Origin: Mycobacteriales bacterium
Lineage (GTDB): Bacteria; Actinomycetota; Actinomycetes; Mycobacteriales; Mycobacteriaceae
Direction: 5' to 3'
NCBI GenBank assembly: GCA_012842085.1
Contig: DUTM01000013.1
Coordinates: 124,001-188,000 of the forward strand
Length of the DNA stretch: 64,000 bases
The first letter of the stretch is position 1, and each line of letters starts with the position of its first letter. Under the pieces are notes generated by a model that searched no databases, was not told where the DNA came from, and saw only the letters and a program-made list of their open reading frames with translations. Below, in pieces: positions 1 to 7,935 of this stretch. The translations under genes were made by a program, and so were the position numbers.

Positions 1-324
1 CCACGTTGACGTACACCAGGCGTTTTTTGGTGGCGGGATCAACGAAAATAAAGGCACGCGCAAAGTAGCGCTGCCGAATACCCATGGCGACCTGATGGGC
101 GGCCGCGAAGCCCATCATTCCTTGCCCTGCACACGCTCCTGTCATATCGGCAAGACCGCAGCCCACCTTCCATTTACCGGCGGGCTTATTGCTGAGAGGT
201 TGGGTGGTAGTTCCGGGGAGGGCCGCGCTTGGGCGGTTGGCGTTTGGTGTGCCAACACGGCGCCAGTGGCGGCTACCGCGGCTGCTCCTTGTAAGAAAGT
301 ACGACGCGAAAATGATGACGTCAT
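1..324 (-). pseudogene. neutral ceramidase, 5' part, frameshifted
   Basis: The first frame (start at 324, RBS CAGGAG about 7 nt upstream) encodes a Tat-type signal peptide, SRRTFLQG followed by an Ala-rich stretch and an AQA cleavage motif, but stops at 142-144. A second minus-strand frame takes over at about 175 and runs open to the window edge; it reads KWKVGCGLADMTG, then GMMGF, ARAF and LVYVNV. These are the conserved N-terminal blocks of neutral/alkaline ceramidases (ADITG, GMMGY, ARAF, VYVN). Signal peptide and mature enzyme are therefore in different frames and must join somewhere between about 175 and 250. The enzyme family cleaves ceramide to sphingosine and fatty acid outside the cell. 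The frameshift may be real, phase-variable or a sequencing error. The gene continues beyond the window. Confidence 0.75.
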
Positions 325-540
325 GAGAACTCCTGACAGGAAAAGAAAACACTTTCCACCTCACAGAATAAATGCAGTTTTCTGCATGTGTAGGGTGTTT
401 GAAATCTCTGATTTAGGCTACTTTTCCTGCAATTTGTCACATTATTAACATAAGTTTTCAACTTTCTCTCAAGGGAGCAGCGCTACTGTTCCCAGGCCGC
501 ATTTTGCCGTTCTATGATGGGTAGAGAATCTTAAGAAATG

Positions 541-568
541 AGCCGACTCCTGCCTGGATGAGTCGGCT
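541..568. promoter_or_regulatory. perfect hairpin just upstream of purT
   Basis: AGCCGACTC at 541-549 pairs exactly with GAGTCGGCT at 560-568 around a 10-nt loop. No T-run follows, so it is not a classical terminator. It ends 22 nt before the purT ATG, in what should be the 5' leader. Confidence 0.45.
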
Positions 569-590
569 AGTACTGCCGAAGGGAAACACG

Positions 591-1817
591 ATGTCCGCAC
601 GCACTCCTGTCCCCATTAAACGTCGCATCGGAACTGCGAACACCCCTGGATCTACGCGGGTCATGCTGCTCGGATCAGGTGAGCTGGGGAAGGAAGTCGC
701 TATCGCTTTCCAGCGGCTAGGTGTGGAAGTGGTGGCGGTGGATCGTTACCGCGGGGCACCGGCCCAACAGGTTGCCCACCGCGCCTACACCATCGACATG
801 TCGGATGAGGATGAACTCATCCGCATCATCCGCCGCGAACAGCCAGACTATGTGGTGCCCGAAATTGAAGCCATCGCCACTAAAGCGCTGCGGCTCATCC
901 AGGAAGAAGGCACCTCCACCGTCATCCCCACCCCACTGGCAGTACAACTCACCATGAACCGGGAAGGAATCCGGCGCCTCGCCGCAGAGGAACTCGGCAT
1001 TGCTACCTCCCCCTATGCTTTCGCCTACTCGCGGGAAGAAATGAAACAGGCCGCCGCGGAAGTGGGTCTGCCCTGCGTGGTGAAGCCCATCATGTCGTCT
1101 TCCGGACATGGCCAAACTGTGGTCAATAGCCGCGATGAACTGGATGCCGCCTGGGACCATGCAGCTGCTGACGGCCGCGTCAACATGCAAGCAGTGATTG
1201 TGGAAGGGTTCGTAGACTTCGACTTCGAGATCACTTTGCTGACGGTGCGCGCCTACGGCCATCAAACTGGCCGGGACGCCACCTACTTCTGCGACCCGAT
1301 TGGCCACCGCCAACAGGATGGCGACTACATTGCCTCCTGGCAGCCCCAGCCGATGAGCCCCCTCGCCCTGGAGAAATCCCAAGACATTGCTGCTGCCATC
1401 ACCAGCTCACTGGGAGGACACGGCATTTTTGGAGTGGAGCTTTTTGTGAAAGGCGACGAGGTGATCTTCTCCGAAGTGTCGCCCCGCCCGCACGACACCG
1501 GTCTGGTGACCATGGCGTCACAGCGGTTCAGTGAATTCGAATTGCATGCCCGTACCGTCTTGGGACTGCCCATCGACACCACGCTGCTCTTCCCGGGCGC
1601 TTCCGCTGTGGTGAAGTCGCCGCGCGCCGGCAAAGGGGTGGGCTTCCGGGGAGTCGCGGATGCTATGGATATTCCGGGAACCGATGTGCGCCTCTTTGGC
1701 AAACCTGCCGCGACGGTGGGACGTCGCCTGGGTGTTGTTGTTGCCACCGGTGAAGATGTCCATGAAGCGTTGCGGAAGGCTCAAACTGCAGCTAAGCGGA
1801 TCAGGGTTGTTTCCTAA
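591..1817 (+). CDS. purT: formate-dependent phosphoribosylglycinamide formyltransferase PurT
   Basis: This ATP-grasp enzyme makes formyl-GAR from GAR, formate and ATP in purine synthesis, independent of folate. The protein has an N-terminal Rossmann-like start ([13 protein letters not shown]), the substrate loop (AVDRY), the ATP-grasp core with [12 protein letters not shown], and the family motif [10 protein letters not shown] near residue 305. At 408 residues it is slightly longer than E. coli PurT. I start at ATG 591 (GAAGGG upstream) rather than ATG 558, which would place the start inside the 541-568 hairpin. It stands alone, divergent from the ceramidase. Identification is secure. Confidence 0.95.
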   Translation: MSARTPVPIKRRIGTANTPGSTRVMLLGSGELGKEVAIAFQRLGVEVVAVDRYRGAPAQQVAHRAYTIDMSDEDELIRIIRREQPDYVVPEIEAIATKALRLIQEEGTSTVIPTPLAVQLTMNREGIRRLAAEELGIATSPYAFAYSREEMKQAAAEVGLPCVVKPIMSSSGHGQTVVNSRDELDAAWDHAAADGRVNMQAVIVEGFVDFDFEITLLTVRAYGHQTGRDATYFCDPIGHRQQDGDYIASWQPQPMSPLALEKSQDIAAAITSSLGGHGIFGVELFVKGDEVIFSEVSPRPHDTGLVTMASQRFSEFELHARTVLGLPIDTTLLFPGASAVVKSPRAGKGVGFRGVADAMDIPGTDVRLFGKPAATVGRRLGVVVATGEDVHEALRKAQTAAKRIRVVS

Positions 1818-1854
1818 CCGTTAGTGTTGCGCGCCTATATGTTCGGCGTGATTT

Positions 1855-1883
1855 GCTGTACCCAAATATGGAAACAGTACAGC
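1855..1883. promoter_or_regulatory. inverted repeat in the pntA promoter region
   Basis: GCTGTAC (1855-1861) and GTACAGC (1877-1883) form perfect 7-bp arms with a 15-nt spacer. A possible -10 box TAGTCT follows at 1918-1923, so the repeat sits about where an upstream operator would be. No T-run follows, which argues against a terminator for purT. Confidence 0.35.
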
Positions 1884-1968
1884 TCACTATTCGACTAATT
1901 TGTGATCCGCGCCATGCTAGTCTGAGGGATGAAAACTCCAACTCATAAACGCAGGAAGCGAGGATCGA

Positions 1969-3066
1969 ATGGTCTCTGCATCCCGACCACGGATTGGCGT
2001 GGCGCGTGAGACCGCCGAAGGGGAGCGCCGTGTGGCACTCGTACCGAAGGTCATCACCCAAATAATTGGGAAAGGTTGCGACGTAGTAGTCGAATCCGGT
2101 GCCGGAGAAGCCGCACTTCTTCCGGACAAAGAATTCGAAGAAGCTGGCGCAACAATAGGCAATCCCTGGGATTGTGATGTGGTTGTTAAAGTCGCTGAAC
2201 CCACTCAAGACGAAATAGCTAAGCTTTCTGCTGGCACTCGCCTTATTGGTTTCCTCAACCCGCGCTCCCAAGAAAACCAGATTGCTGCGCTCAAGGAAAA
2301 AGGCGTAGAGGCATACGCCATGGAAGCCATCCCGCGTATTTCACGCGCCCAGGGGATGGACGCCTTGAGCTCCCAAAACAACGTCGCCGGATACAAATCA
2401 GTACTGGTAGCGGCCGACAATCTCACCCGTTTCTTCCCCATGCTCACCACTGCAGCAGGCACCGTCAAACCCGCCACCGTCATGGTGTTGGGTGTTGGTG
2501 TTGCGGGGCTCCAAGCACTCGCCACCGCGAAACGCCTGGGTGCCCGCACCATTGGCTACGACGTGCGCCCCGAAGTTGCCGAACAGGTTAAATCGGTGGG
2601 CGGCAAGTGGCTGGATCTGGGGATTGAGGCCGCCGGTGAAGGCGGTTACGCCCGGGAACTCACCGAGGAAGAAAAAGACCTGCAGCAGGAGCGCCTAGCT
2701 GCTGCGATCGGAGACGCCGATGCCGTCATCACCACCGCCCTGGTGCCTGGCCGGCGCGCCCCCATCCTGGTGACCGCCGACGCTGCCTCCCGAATGAAAC
2801 CCGGCTCCGTCATCGTTGACCTGGCTGGGGAAACCGGTGGCAACTGTGAGCTCACTGAACCGGGCAAAACTGTGGTGAAAAACTCCGTCACCATCTGCTC
2901 TCCGCTCAACCTACCGGCAACCATGCCCGAGCACTCCTCGGAACTGTACGCCAAGAATATTCAGGCTCTCCTAGAACTCATGATGAATGAAGAAGGCGCC
3001 ATTGCCCCCGACTTCTCCGATGAGATTCTGGCGGGCGCCTGCGTCACCCGCGACAAGGAGGCCTAA
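1969..3066 (+). CDS. pntA: NAD(P) transhydrogenase alpha subunit, NAD-binding part (PntAa)
   Basis: This is the soluble domain I of proton-translocating transhydrogenase, which transfers hydride from NADH to NADP+ driven by the proton gradient. It has the alanine dehydrogenase/PntA N-terminal fold (GVARETAEGERRVAL) and the NAD-binding VLGVGVAGLQALATAKRLGA motif near residue 173. The subunit ends at 365 residues without membrane helices, so the organism has the split three-polypeptide type rather than the E. coli two-subunit type. GCGAGGA precedes the ATG. It is the first gene of pntAa-pntAb-pntB; the tail of this gene carries the AAGGAGG that serves the next. Confidence 0.95.
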   Translation: MVSASRPRIGVARETAEGERRVALVPKVITQIIGKGCDVVVESGAGEAALLPDKEFEEAGATIGNPWDCDVVVKVAEPTQDEIAKLSAGTRLIGFLNPRSQENQIAALKEKGVEAYAMEAIPRISRAQGMDALSSQNNVAGYKSVLVAADNLTRFFPMLTTAAGTVKPATVMVLGVGVAGLQALATAKRLGARTIGYDVRPEVAEQVKSVGGKWLDLGIEAAGEGGYARELTEEEKDLQQERLAAAIGDADAVITTALVPGRRAPILVTADAASRMKPGSVIVDLAGETGGNCELTEPGKTVVKNSVTICSPLNLPATMPEHSSELYAKNIQALLELMMNEEGAIAPDFSDEILAGACVTRDKEA

Positions 3067-3072
3067 CCGCTA

Positions 3073-3411
3073 ATGCCTGCCAATGATCTTTTGCTCCTTG
3101 TAGCGATCATCGTGCTATCCGGGTTCGTCGGATACGTGGTGATCTCCAAGGTGCCTAACTCCCTCCATACCCCGCTCATGTCGGGAACCAACGCCATCCA
3201 CGGCATCGTGGTGCTAGGCGCCATGTGGGTTTTGGGATCAGTCGATCTCACCACCGGTGACGCCGGCATGAACGCTGCCCTCGGAGCCCTCCTATTCTTG
3301 GCGGTAGTCTTCGGAACCCTCAACGTGGTGGGTGGCTTTGTGGTCACCGACCGCATGCTGGTGATGTTCAAACCCAAGGATCGCGCACCCATTGAGGAGG
3401 ATGAAGACTAA
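3073..3411 (+). CDS. pntAb: NAD(P) transhydrogenase alpha subunit, membrane part (PntAb)
   Basis: Small membrane subunit (112 residues) with about three transmembrane helices: residues 3-22, 33-52 and 62-85. It corresponds to the C-terminal membrane part of E. coli PntA and forms the proton channel with PntB. The start lies 6 nt after the pntAa stop, with AAGGAGG at 3056-3062 inside the end of pntAa, and the stop overlaps the pntB start by one base (TAATG). The tail is acidic (EEDED). Confidence 0.93.
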   Translation: MPANDLLLLVAIIVLSGFVGYVVISKVPNSLHTPLMSGTNAIHGIVVLGAMWVLGSVDLTTGDAGMNAALGALLFLAVVFGTLNVVGGFVVTDRMLVMFKPKDRAPIEEDED

Positions 3412-4883
3412 TGACTATTGCTGCAAATGCGCTCTACATTCTGGCTTTTATCCTCTTCATTGTGGGTCTTTCGGGGCTGACGGGTCCCTCTACCGCAGTT
3501 CGCGGCAATAAGCTCGCCGGCGCCGGTATGATCATCGCCTTCGTGGGCACCATCCTGAAGCTGGTTGGCAAACAGCTCGCACATGATGGTGACTACATGA
3601 TCAGCTGGGTGCTGATTGTTTGTGGTCTGCTGGTCGGTACGGCGATTGCGGTGCCGCTGGCGCGCATGACCAAGATGACTGAAATGCCGCAGCTGGTGGC
3701 CATGTTTAACGGTCTCGGTGGTGGCACCGTCGGACTCATCGCACTGACTGAGACAATGGAATACCGAGGCTTCCGCCCGGACCTTATCGCTGAGGAAGCC
3801 GGAGTCGCGGGAACCTCCACCATCCTTACCGCCACCGTAATTGTGGGCTCAGTGCTGGCCGCCATCATCGGTTCGATCTCCTTCTGGGGCTCACTGGTGG
3901 CCTTCGGCAAATTGCAGGGCATCATTCCGGGACGGCCACTGGGACTTGGGAAAGCACAGCAAGTTGTGAACGTGGGGCTGTTGCTCCTCTCCATTGCTTT
4001 CGCTATTGTGCTCGCCTTCCAGGTTGGCAACTTTGGCAACGTCTGGTGGATGCTGGGCATCATTATTGCTGCCTCGCTGCTGGGACTCATGGTGGTGCTG
4101 CCCATCGGCGGTGCTGACATGCCCGTCGTTATCTCCATGCTGAACGCCATGACCGGTCTTTCGGCCGCCGCTGCTGGCTTGGCCATCAACAACACCGCCA
4201 TGATTGTGGCCGGCATGTTGGTGGGAGCCTCCGGCAGTATTCTCACCAACCTCATGGCTAAGGCCATGAACCGCTCGGCCCTCAACATTGTGGCCGGCGG
4301 CTTCGGTGGAGGAGGCAGCGGTGGCGCCGCTGCCGGCAATGCCGAGCACGGCCCCGTCAAGTCCACCTCCGCTGCAGACGCCGCCATCCAGATGGCCTAC
4401 GCCAACGAAGTGATTGTGGTGCCTGGTTACGGTATGGCTGTTGCCCAAGCACAGCACGCCGTGAAGGAGATGGCCGCGCTGCTCGCCGAGAAGGGTGTGC
4501 CCGTCAAGTACGCCATCCACCCGGTGGCAGGACGTATGCCGGGCCACATGAACGTGCTTCTGGCAGAAGCCGGCATCGACTATGACGCGATGAAAGAAAT
4601 GGACGAGATCAACGGCGAGTTTTCCCGCTGTGATGTGGCGCTGGTCATCGGCGCCAACGACGTCACCAACCCGGCCGCCAAGAGTGACCCCAACTCGCCC
4701 ATCTACGGCATGCCGGTGTTGAACGTGGCAGACGCTCGCTCCGTCATCGTCTCCAAGCGTTCCATGAGTTCTGGCTACGCAGGTATCGACAACTCGCTGT
4801 TCTACCTGCCGCAAACCAATATGCTCTTCGGTGACGCGAAGGATTCCGTCGACGAGATTGTGGAAGAGCTGAAGTCCATGTAG
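3411..4883 (+). CDS. pntB: NAD(P) transhydrogenase beta subunit PntB
   Basis: This subunit carries the rest of the membrane channel (about nine helices in residues 1-290) and the NADP(H)-binding domain III. The domain III signature VPGYGMAVAQAQ is near residue 337, followed by HPVAGRMPGHMN and GANDVTNP. At 490 residues it has the usual length. A Gly-rich linker (GGFGGGGSGG) separates membrane and NADP domains. It is translationally coupled to pntAb by TAATG overlap, and the operon ends at a strong terminator 34 nt downstream. The complex supplies NADPH for biosynthesis and redox defence. Confidence 0.95.
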   Translation: MTIAANALYILAFILFIVGLSGLTGPSTAVRGNKLAGAGMIIAFVGTILKLVGKQLAHDGDYMISWVLIVCGLLVGTAIAVPLARMTKMTEMPQLVAMFNGLGGGTVGLIALTETMEYRGFRPDLIAEEAGVAGTSTILTATVIVGSVLAAIIGSISFWGSLVAFGKLQGIIPGRPLGLGKAQQVVNVGLLLLSIAFAIVLAFQVGNFGNVWWMLGIIIAASLLGLMVVLPIGGADMPVVISMLNAMTGLSAAAAGLAINNTAMIVAGMLVGASGSILTNLMAKAMNRSALNIVAGGFGGGGSGGAAAGNAEHGPVKSTSAADAAIQMAYANEVIVVPGYGMAVAQAQHAVKEMAALLAEKGVPVKYAIHPVAGRMPGHMNVLLAEAGIDYDAMKEMDEINGEFSRCDVALVIGANDVTNPAAKSDPNSPIYGMPVLNVADARSVIVSKRSMSSGYAGIDNSLFYLPQTNMLFGDAKDSVDEIVEELKSM

Positions 4884-4916
4884 GAGCTAGCGCTCGTTAA
4901 CAACTTCACAACAGCA

Positions 4917-4958
4917 AGTAGGGCCTCCGTAGCACGTTACGGCGGCCCTACTTTTCTG
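4917..4958 (+). terminator. terminator of the pnt operon
   Basis: AGTAGGGCC pairs with GGCCCTACT, with an inner CCGTA/TACGG stem, and is followed by TTTTCTGT. Confidence 0.9.
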
Positions 4959-4988
4959 TCTTGGGCCGTTTTACCAGCGCAAATGGAC

Positions 4989-5043
4989 AACCTTGCGAGT
5001 ACCTATAGGAAACCTTGCCAATACCTATAGGAAACCTTGCGGA
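4989..5043. repeat. 22-bp tandem repeat, two full copies plus part
   Basis: Copies start at 4989, 5011 and 5033. Each begins AACCTTGC; the two complete copies share the palindrome CCTATAGG and differ at only three positions. The third copy breaks off after AACCTTGCG. Confidence 0.85.
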
Positions 5044-5219
5044 CTCCGAAAAGTTGCCAGCAAACCGCTTTTTGAAAAGAATTCGGCGTATCCTTCCAAA
5101 TATGCGAAAAAGCTGATACGAGAAATCCGGTGTCTCCCACTGTTTTCACGGCGTCATGCTCTCGCTCCCAATTACTCCCCCTCACGGTTCCCCCTAACGG
5201 AACCCCGAAAGGATAAGCC

Positions 5220-6272
5220 GTGCTTAAGTCGCGTCGCATTCTTGTTGCGACGGTTGCTGTGGTCGGTCTCTCCCTGGGACTCACCACTTCGGCAATCGCC
5301 GCTCCCACTATTACCCCCCTTCCAGATATGCCCTCCAACGTTTTGCGTGCCTCAACTGAAGGCCATGCACCCGCTGCTGGCAGCGTAATGACGGCATTAC
5401 TCACCAAGCGTGCCAGCAACGTCGCCCCCGAAGGCGCCAATGACTGGAACTGCCGGCCCACCGCTGACAAGCCCCGTCCGGTAGTTCTGCTCCATGGAAT
5501 GGGAATGACCGCCTACACCGCGTGGTCCTCCATGGCACCTGAGTTGAAGAAAGAAGGGTACTGTGTCTTCGCACCCAACCTGCCCTTCGAGGTGCAGGAT
5601 GCTTCTACCGCTGCACTAGGGTTGGTGAACATGAATCTCGGCGGATTGGTGGATATTTTCCAATCCACTGAATTCGCTGCCGCTTTCGTCAAAGAAGTGT
5701 TGACGGCTACCGGTGCAGAAAAGGTCGATATCGTCGGCTACTCCGAGGGTGGCACTGTTGTTAACGTCATGGCCCACACCTACGACATGTCCCAGGTCGG
5801 CAAGATTATTACGATCGGTGGTATTAACACCGGCATTAATCCGCTGGGTCTACAAAACAAGGGTGTGCTCTACCAGGACGGTGGCGAAGCCACTGCCTTC
5901 GGAAACATTGGAGAGTTCTTCAGTATTGCTGGTCTCCAGATGATGACAGGCTCCCCGGTCATCAATAAGGCCACCGAAAACGGCGATACCGTCGCAGGCC
6001 TCGTCTACGTGAATATTGGTTCTGCCGATGATCAATACGTGAAGCTCTCCAGCGAGAACCCCAACTTCCAGAAGGCTGTTCCGGGTGCGAAGGTCACTAA
6101 TATTTCGCTCCAAGACGGCTGCAAAGTTGATGACTCTGGACACCTGGAGCTTCCCTACAACACCCGCTCCTGGGCGTTGATCTTGAACGCACTCGCTGGG
6201 AAACATGTGCGCGATGTTCCTTGCAACCCGATCAAGAACGGAGCTTCCGCAGATCTCGCTGCCCGCAAATAA
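5220..6272 (+). CDS. secreted triacylglycerol lipase, alpha/beta hydrolase
   Basis: The predicted exported protein starts with a Sec signal peptide (two Arg, then a hydrophobic stretch, cleavage after AIAA near residue 28). It has the oxyanion loop LLHGMG (91-96), the nucleophile elbow GYSEGG with Ser175, and a likely catalytic His in SGHLELPY near residue 308. This is the actinobacterial extracellular lipase type also seen at 11567-12541, which shares NDW.C, YTAWS and GYSEGG. The start is GTG with GAAAGGA upstream. Paired Cys residues (78, 115, and two near the C-terminus) suggest disulfides. Substrates are likely triglycerides or long-chain esters; the exact substrate is inferred. Confidence 0.85.
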   Translation: MLKSRRILVATVAVVGLSLGLTTSAIAAPTITPLPDMPSNVLRASTEGHAPAAGSVMTALLTKRASNVAPEGANDWNCRPTADKPRPVVLLHGMGMTAYTAWSSMAPELKKEGYCVFAPNLPFEVQDASTAALGLVNMNLGGLVDIFQSTEFAAAFVKEVLTATGAEKVDIVGYSEGGTVVNVMAHTYDMSQVGKIITIGGINTGINPLGLQNKGVLYQDGGEATAFGNIGEFFSIAGLQMMTGSPVINKATENGDTVAGLVYVNIGSADDQYVKLSSENPNFQKAVPGAKVTNISLQDGCKVDDSGHLELPYNTRSWALILNALAGKHVRDVPCNPIKNGASADLAARK

Positions 6273-6284
6273 TCTATTAGCCTA

Positions 6285-7196
6285 CTAGCGCAGTAGTCTT
6301 CCAATACGCCGTGCCACATAATTGTGGCCGGCGTTATTGGTATGGAACCACACTTCCTGCAAATTCAGCAGCGAAATATAGCGCTTCTCATCCGGCTCAC
6401 ATGCGGAGTGCCCCTTCACATGCCGCAACGGCAGCACTTTCACCCGTCCCGGCATTTGTCGAGCTGCCCGCTTGCCAGCGCGCTCCAACAGCCGGTCAAT
6501 CATGTCGCGCTTCTTCTTCACCTGCGCAGATTCAGTCGGGGAAATAGTGGGCACCTGTGGGCAAGCCTTACCGTGGGTGAGGGGTAGGTATCCCACGACC
6601 ACAATCTTGGCGCGGGGTGCCCGTTTCCCAATGTCTCGCATGATGCGCACCAGCCGGTCCTCCACCTTCTTTTGGGTCTTGGGGCCGGCTTGGTTAATTT
6701 TGGCCTCGCCAATAGTGCGAGCCGCATCATCCATGGATTTGAACACCCGCAGATCGTTTCCCCCGAACGTGAGCGTCACCAACCGCGCATTCTTTTTCAC
6801 AAATTTTTGCTGATCGCGGAAATAGCTTCGGGAGGTGGCGCCCCCGCAGCTAGCATCAACTAGTTTGAGTCCGCGCGCCCGCGCCACCCGTTTCGGATAG
6901 GTGTTGGGGTAGCGCAACCAGCAAGAAATATTGCTGCGCGAAGTATCAGCATAGGGCCGGTCCTCATTGAAGGCGGCCGTCGAATCCCCCAACGCCACAT
7001 AGGTGGAACCACGCGGAATAGCCCAGCCGGAGGCCGCGTCCGCAGACGACGTCAACGAATCAACTCCCGGAGCAGCGGTGACAATGCCGGTCGCCGTCAC
7101 CGCCACCAAAGCGGCACTCATCAGCCGCCGCACAGCACGCCGCGGCCGGTTAGCAGATGAGTTACGGGTCGAGTCGGGGAGGGTGGAGAGCGCCAT
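6285..7196 (-). CDS. secreted SGNH/GDSL esterase
   Basis: An exported esterase/lipase of the SGNH family: block I GDSTAA, block II ASCGGAT, block III TFGGNDL and a C-terminal HTNNAGH with the catalytic His. A long N-region precedes a hydrophobic signal segment (SAALVAVTATGIVTAA), with mature enzyme from about residue 55. I choose ATG 7196 because GAGGA lies 8 nt upstream; a TTG at 7226 would add ten residues. The start overlaps the end of gatD by 35 nt, so it may be co-transcribed with murT-gatD. Cysteines in SCWLR, ASCGG, KACP and SACEP probably form disulfides. Confidence 0.85.
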   Translation of the reverse strand: MALSTLPDSTRNSSANRPRRAVRRLMSAALVAVTATGIVTAAPGVDSLTSSADAASGWAIPRGSTYVALGDSTAAFNEDRPYADTSRSNISCWLRYPNTYPKRVARARGLKLVDASCGGATSRSYFRDQQKFVKKNARLVTLTFGGNDLRVFKSMDDAARTIGEAKINQAGPKTQKKVEDRLVRIMRDIGKRAPRAKIVVVGYLPLTHGKACPQVPTISPTESAQVKKKRDMIDRLLERAGKRAARQMPGRVKVLPLRHVKGHSACEPDEKRYISLLNLQEVWFHTNNAGHNYVARRIGRLLR

Positions 7197-7935
7197 AAAA
7201 ACGTTCCTCGCGGAGCTTATCGACAACAGGAAGATCTAATACTCCCAGGCTACCAGGCTCCACGCGGAGTGCTTGGGCGAGCAAATAGTCCGCTAATTCG
7301 GGGTTTCGTGCCAGCACCGGGCCATGCATATAGGTGGCTATGATGCTTCCCTGCACCACGCCGTCCACAAATCCCTCGGCTGGTGGCTCCACCCCGGCGG
7401 GCACACTGTTGCCCACGCCGATATGGACGCGGCCCAGTGGCTGAGCGTCCCCACCCAACACGGTCGCACCCATATGGTTTTCGAAACCAGTAAGTTTTTG
7501 CTGGAGTTGCGGGTGCAGCGGGGTGGCCGTCAATTCCCCAATAGAGCGCTCCGATTGCGGCTGGGTGGTGATGTCCAACAACCCCACACCTTCCGCGCGC
7601 GAACCGTCCGCCACCTGGAACCATTCCCCCAACATTTGCAGGCCAGCACACACGGCCAAGAGTGGTCGGCCGGCTTCCACCGCCCGAAAAATACCCCGCG
7701 ACTGGCGCAAATGCTCCGCACCCAAAATTTGTGCGACGTCCTCACCGCCACCCAGGGTGTAAATATCGCAGCTTTCCGGCACCGCGTCCTGCAGCGTAAT
7801 CGGCACAATTTCGGCCTGATAGCCTCGCCACTCTAAGCGTTTCCGCAGCACCAGCGCATTTCCGTCATCCCCATAGGTGCTCATAATGTCGGGCAGAAGC
7901 GCCCCGATACGCACCACTGATTCGCGTTTAGCCAT
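7162..7935 (-). CDS. gatD: lipid II isoglutaminyl synthase, glutaminase subunit GatD
   Basis: Class I glutamine amidotransferase of the CobB/CobQ type. It releases ammonia from glutamine and passes it to MurT, which amidates D-Glu of the peptidoglycan stem to D-isoglutamine. The nucleophile is Cys96 in LLAVCAGLQMLG, and the catalytic His is in ATYMHGPVLARNP, a motif typical of GatD. Length 257 is normal. The start overlaps the end of murT by 8 nt, as expected for a coupled heterodimer. Confidence 0.93.
   Translation of the reverse strand: MAKRESVVRIGALLPDIMSTYGDDGNALVLRKRLEWRGYQAEIVPITLQDAVPESCDIYTLGGGEDVAQILGAEHLRQSRGIFRAVEAGRPLLAVCAGLQMLGEWFQVADGSRAEGVGLLDITTQPQSERSIGELTATPLHPQLQQKLTGFENHMGATVLGGDAQPLGRVHIGVGNSVPAGVEPPAEGFVDGVVQGSIIATYMHGPVLARNPELADYLLAQALRVEPGSLGVLDLPVVDKLREERFYGALHPPRLDP

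Larger units (their letters stand above)
4884..5219. other. 336-bp intergenic region, pntB to lipase
   Basis: It holds the pnt terminator, a 22-bp tandem repeat (4989-5040) and the leader of the lipase gene with a GAAAGGA ribosome site. I see no convincing -35/-10 pair and no gene. Confidence 0.6.

Noticed and set aside
1929-2009. Short upstream ORF overlapping the pntA start
   Set aside because: The spacing from the -10 candidate is only 5 nt, there are no regulatory codon runs, and pntA has its own ribosome site.
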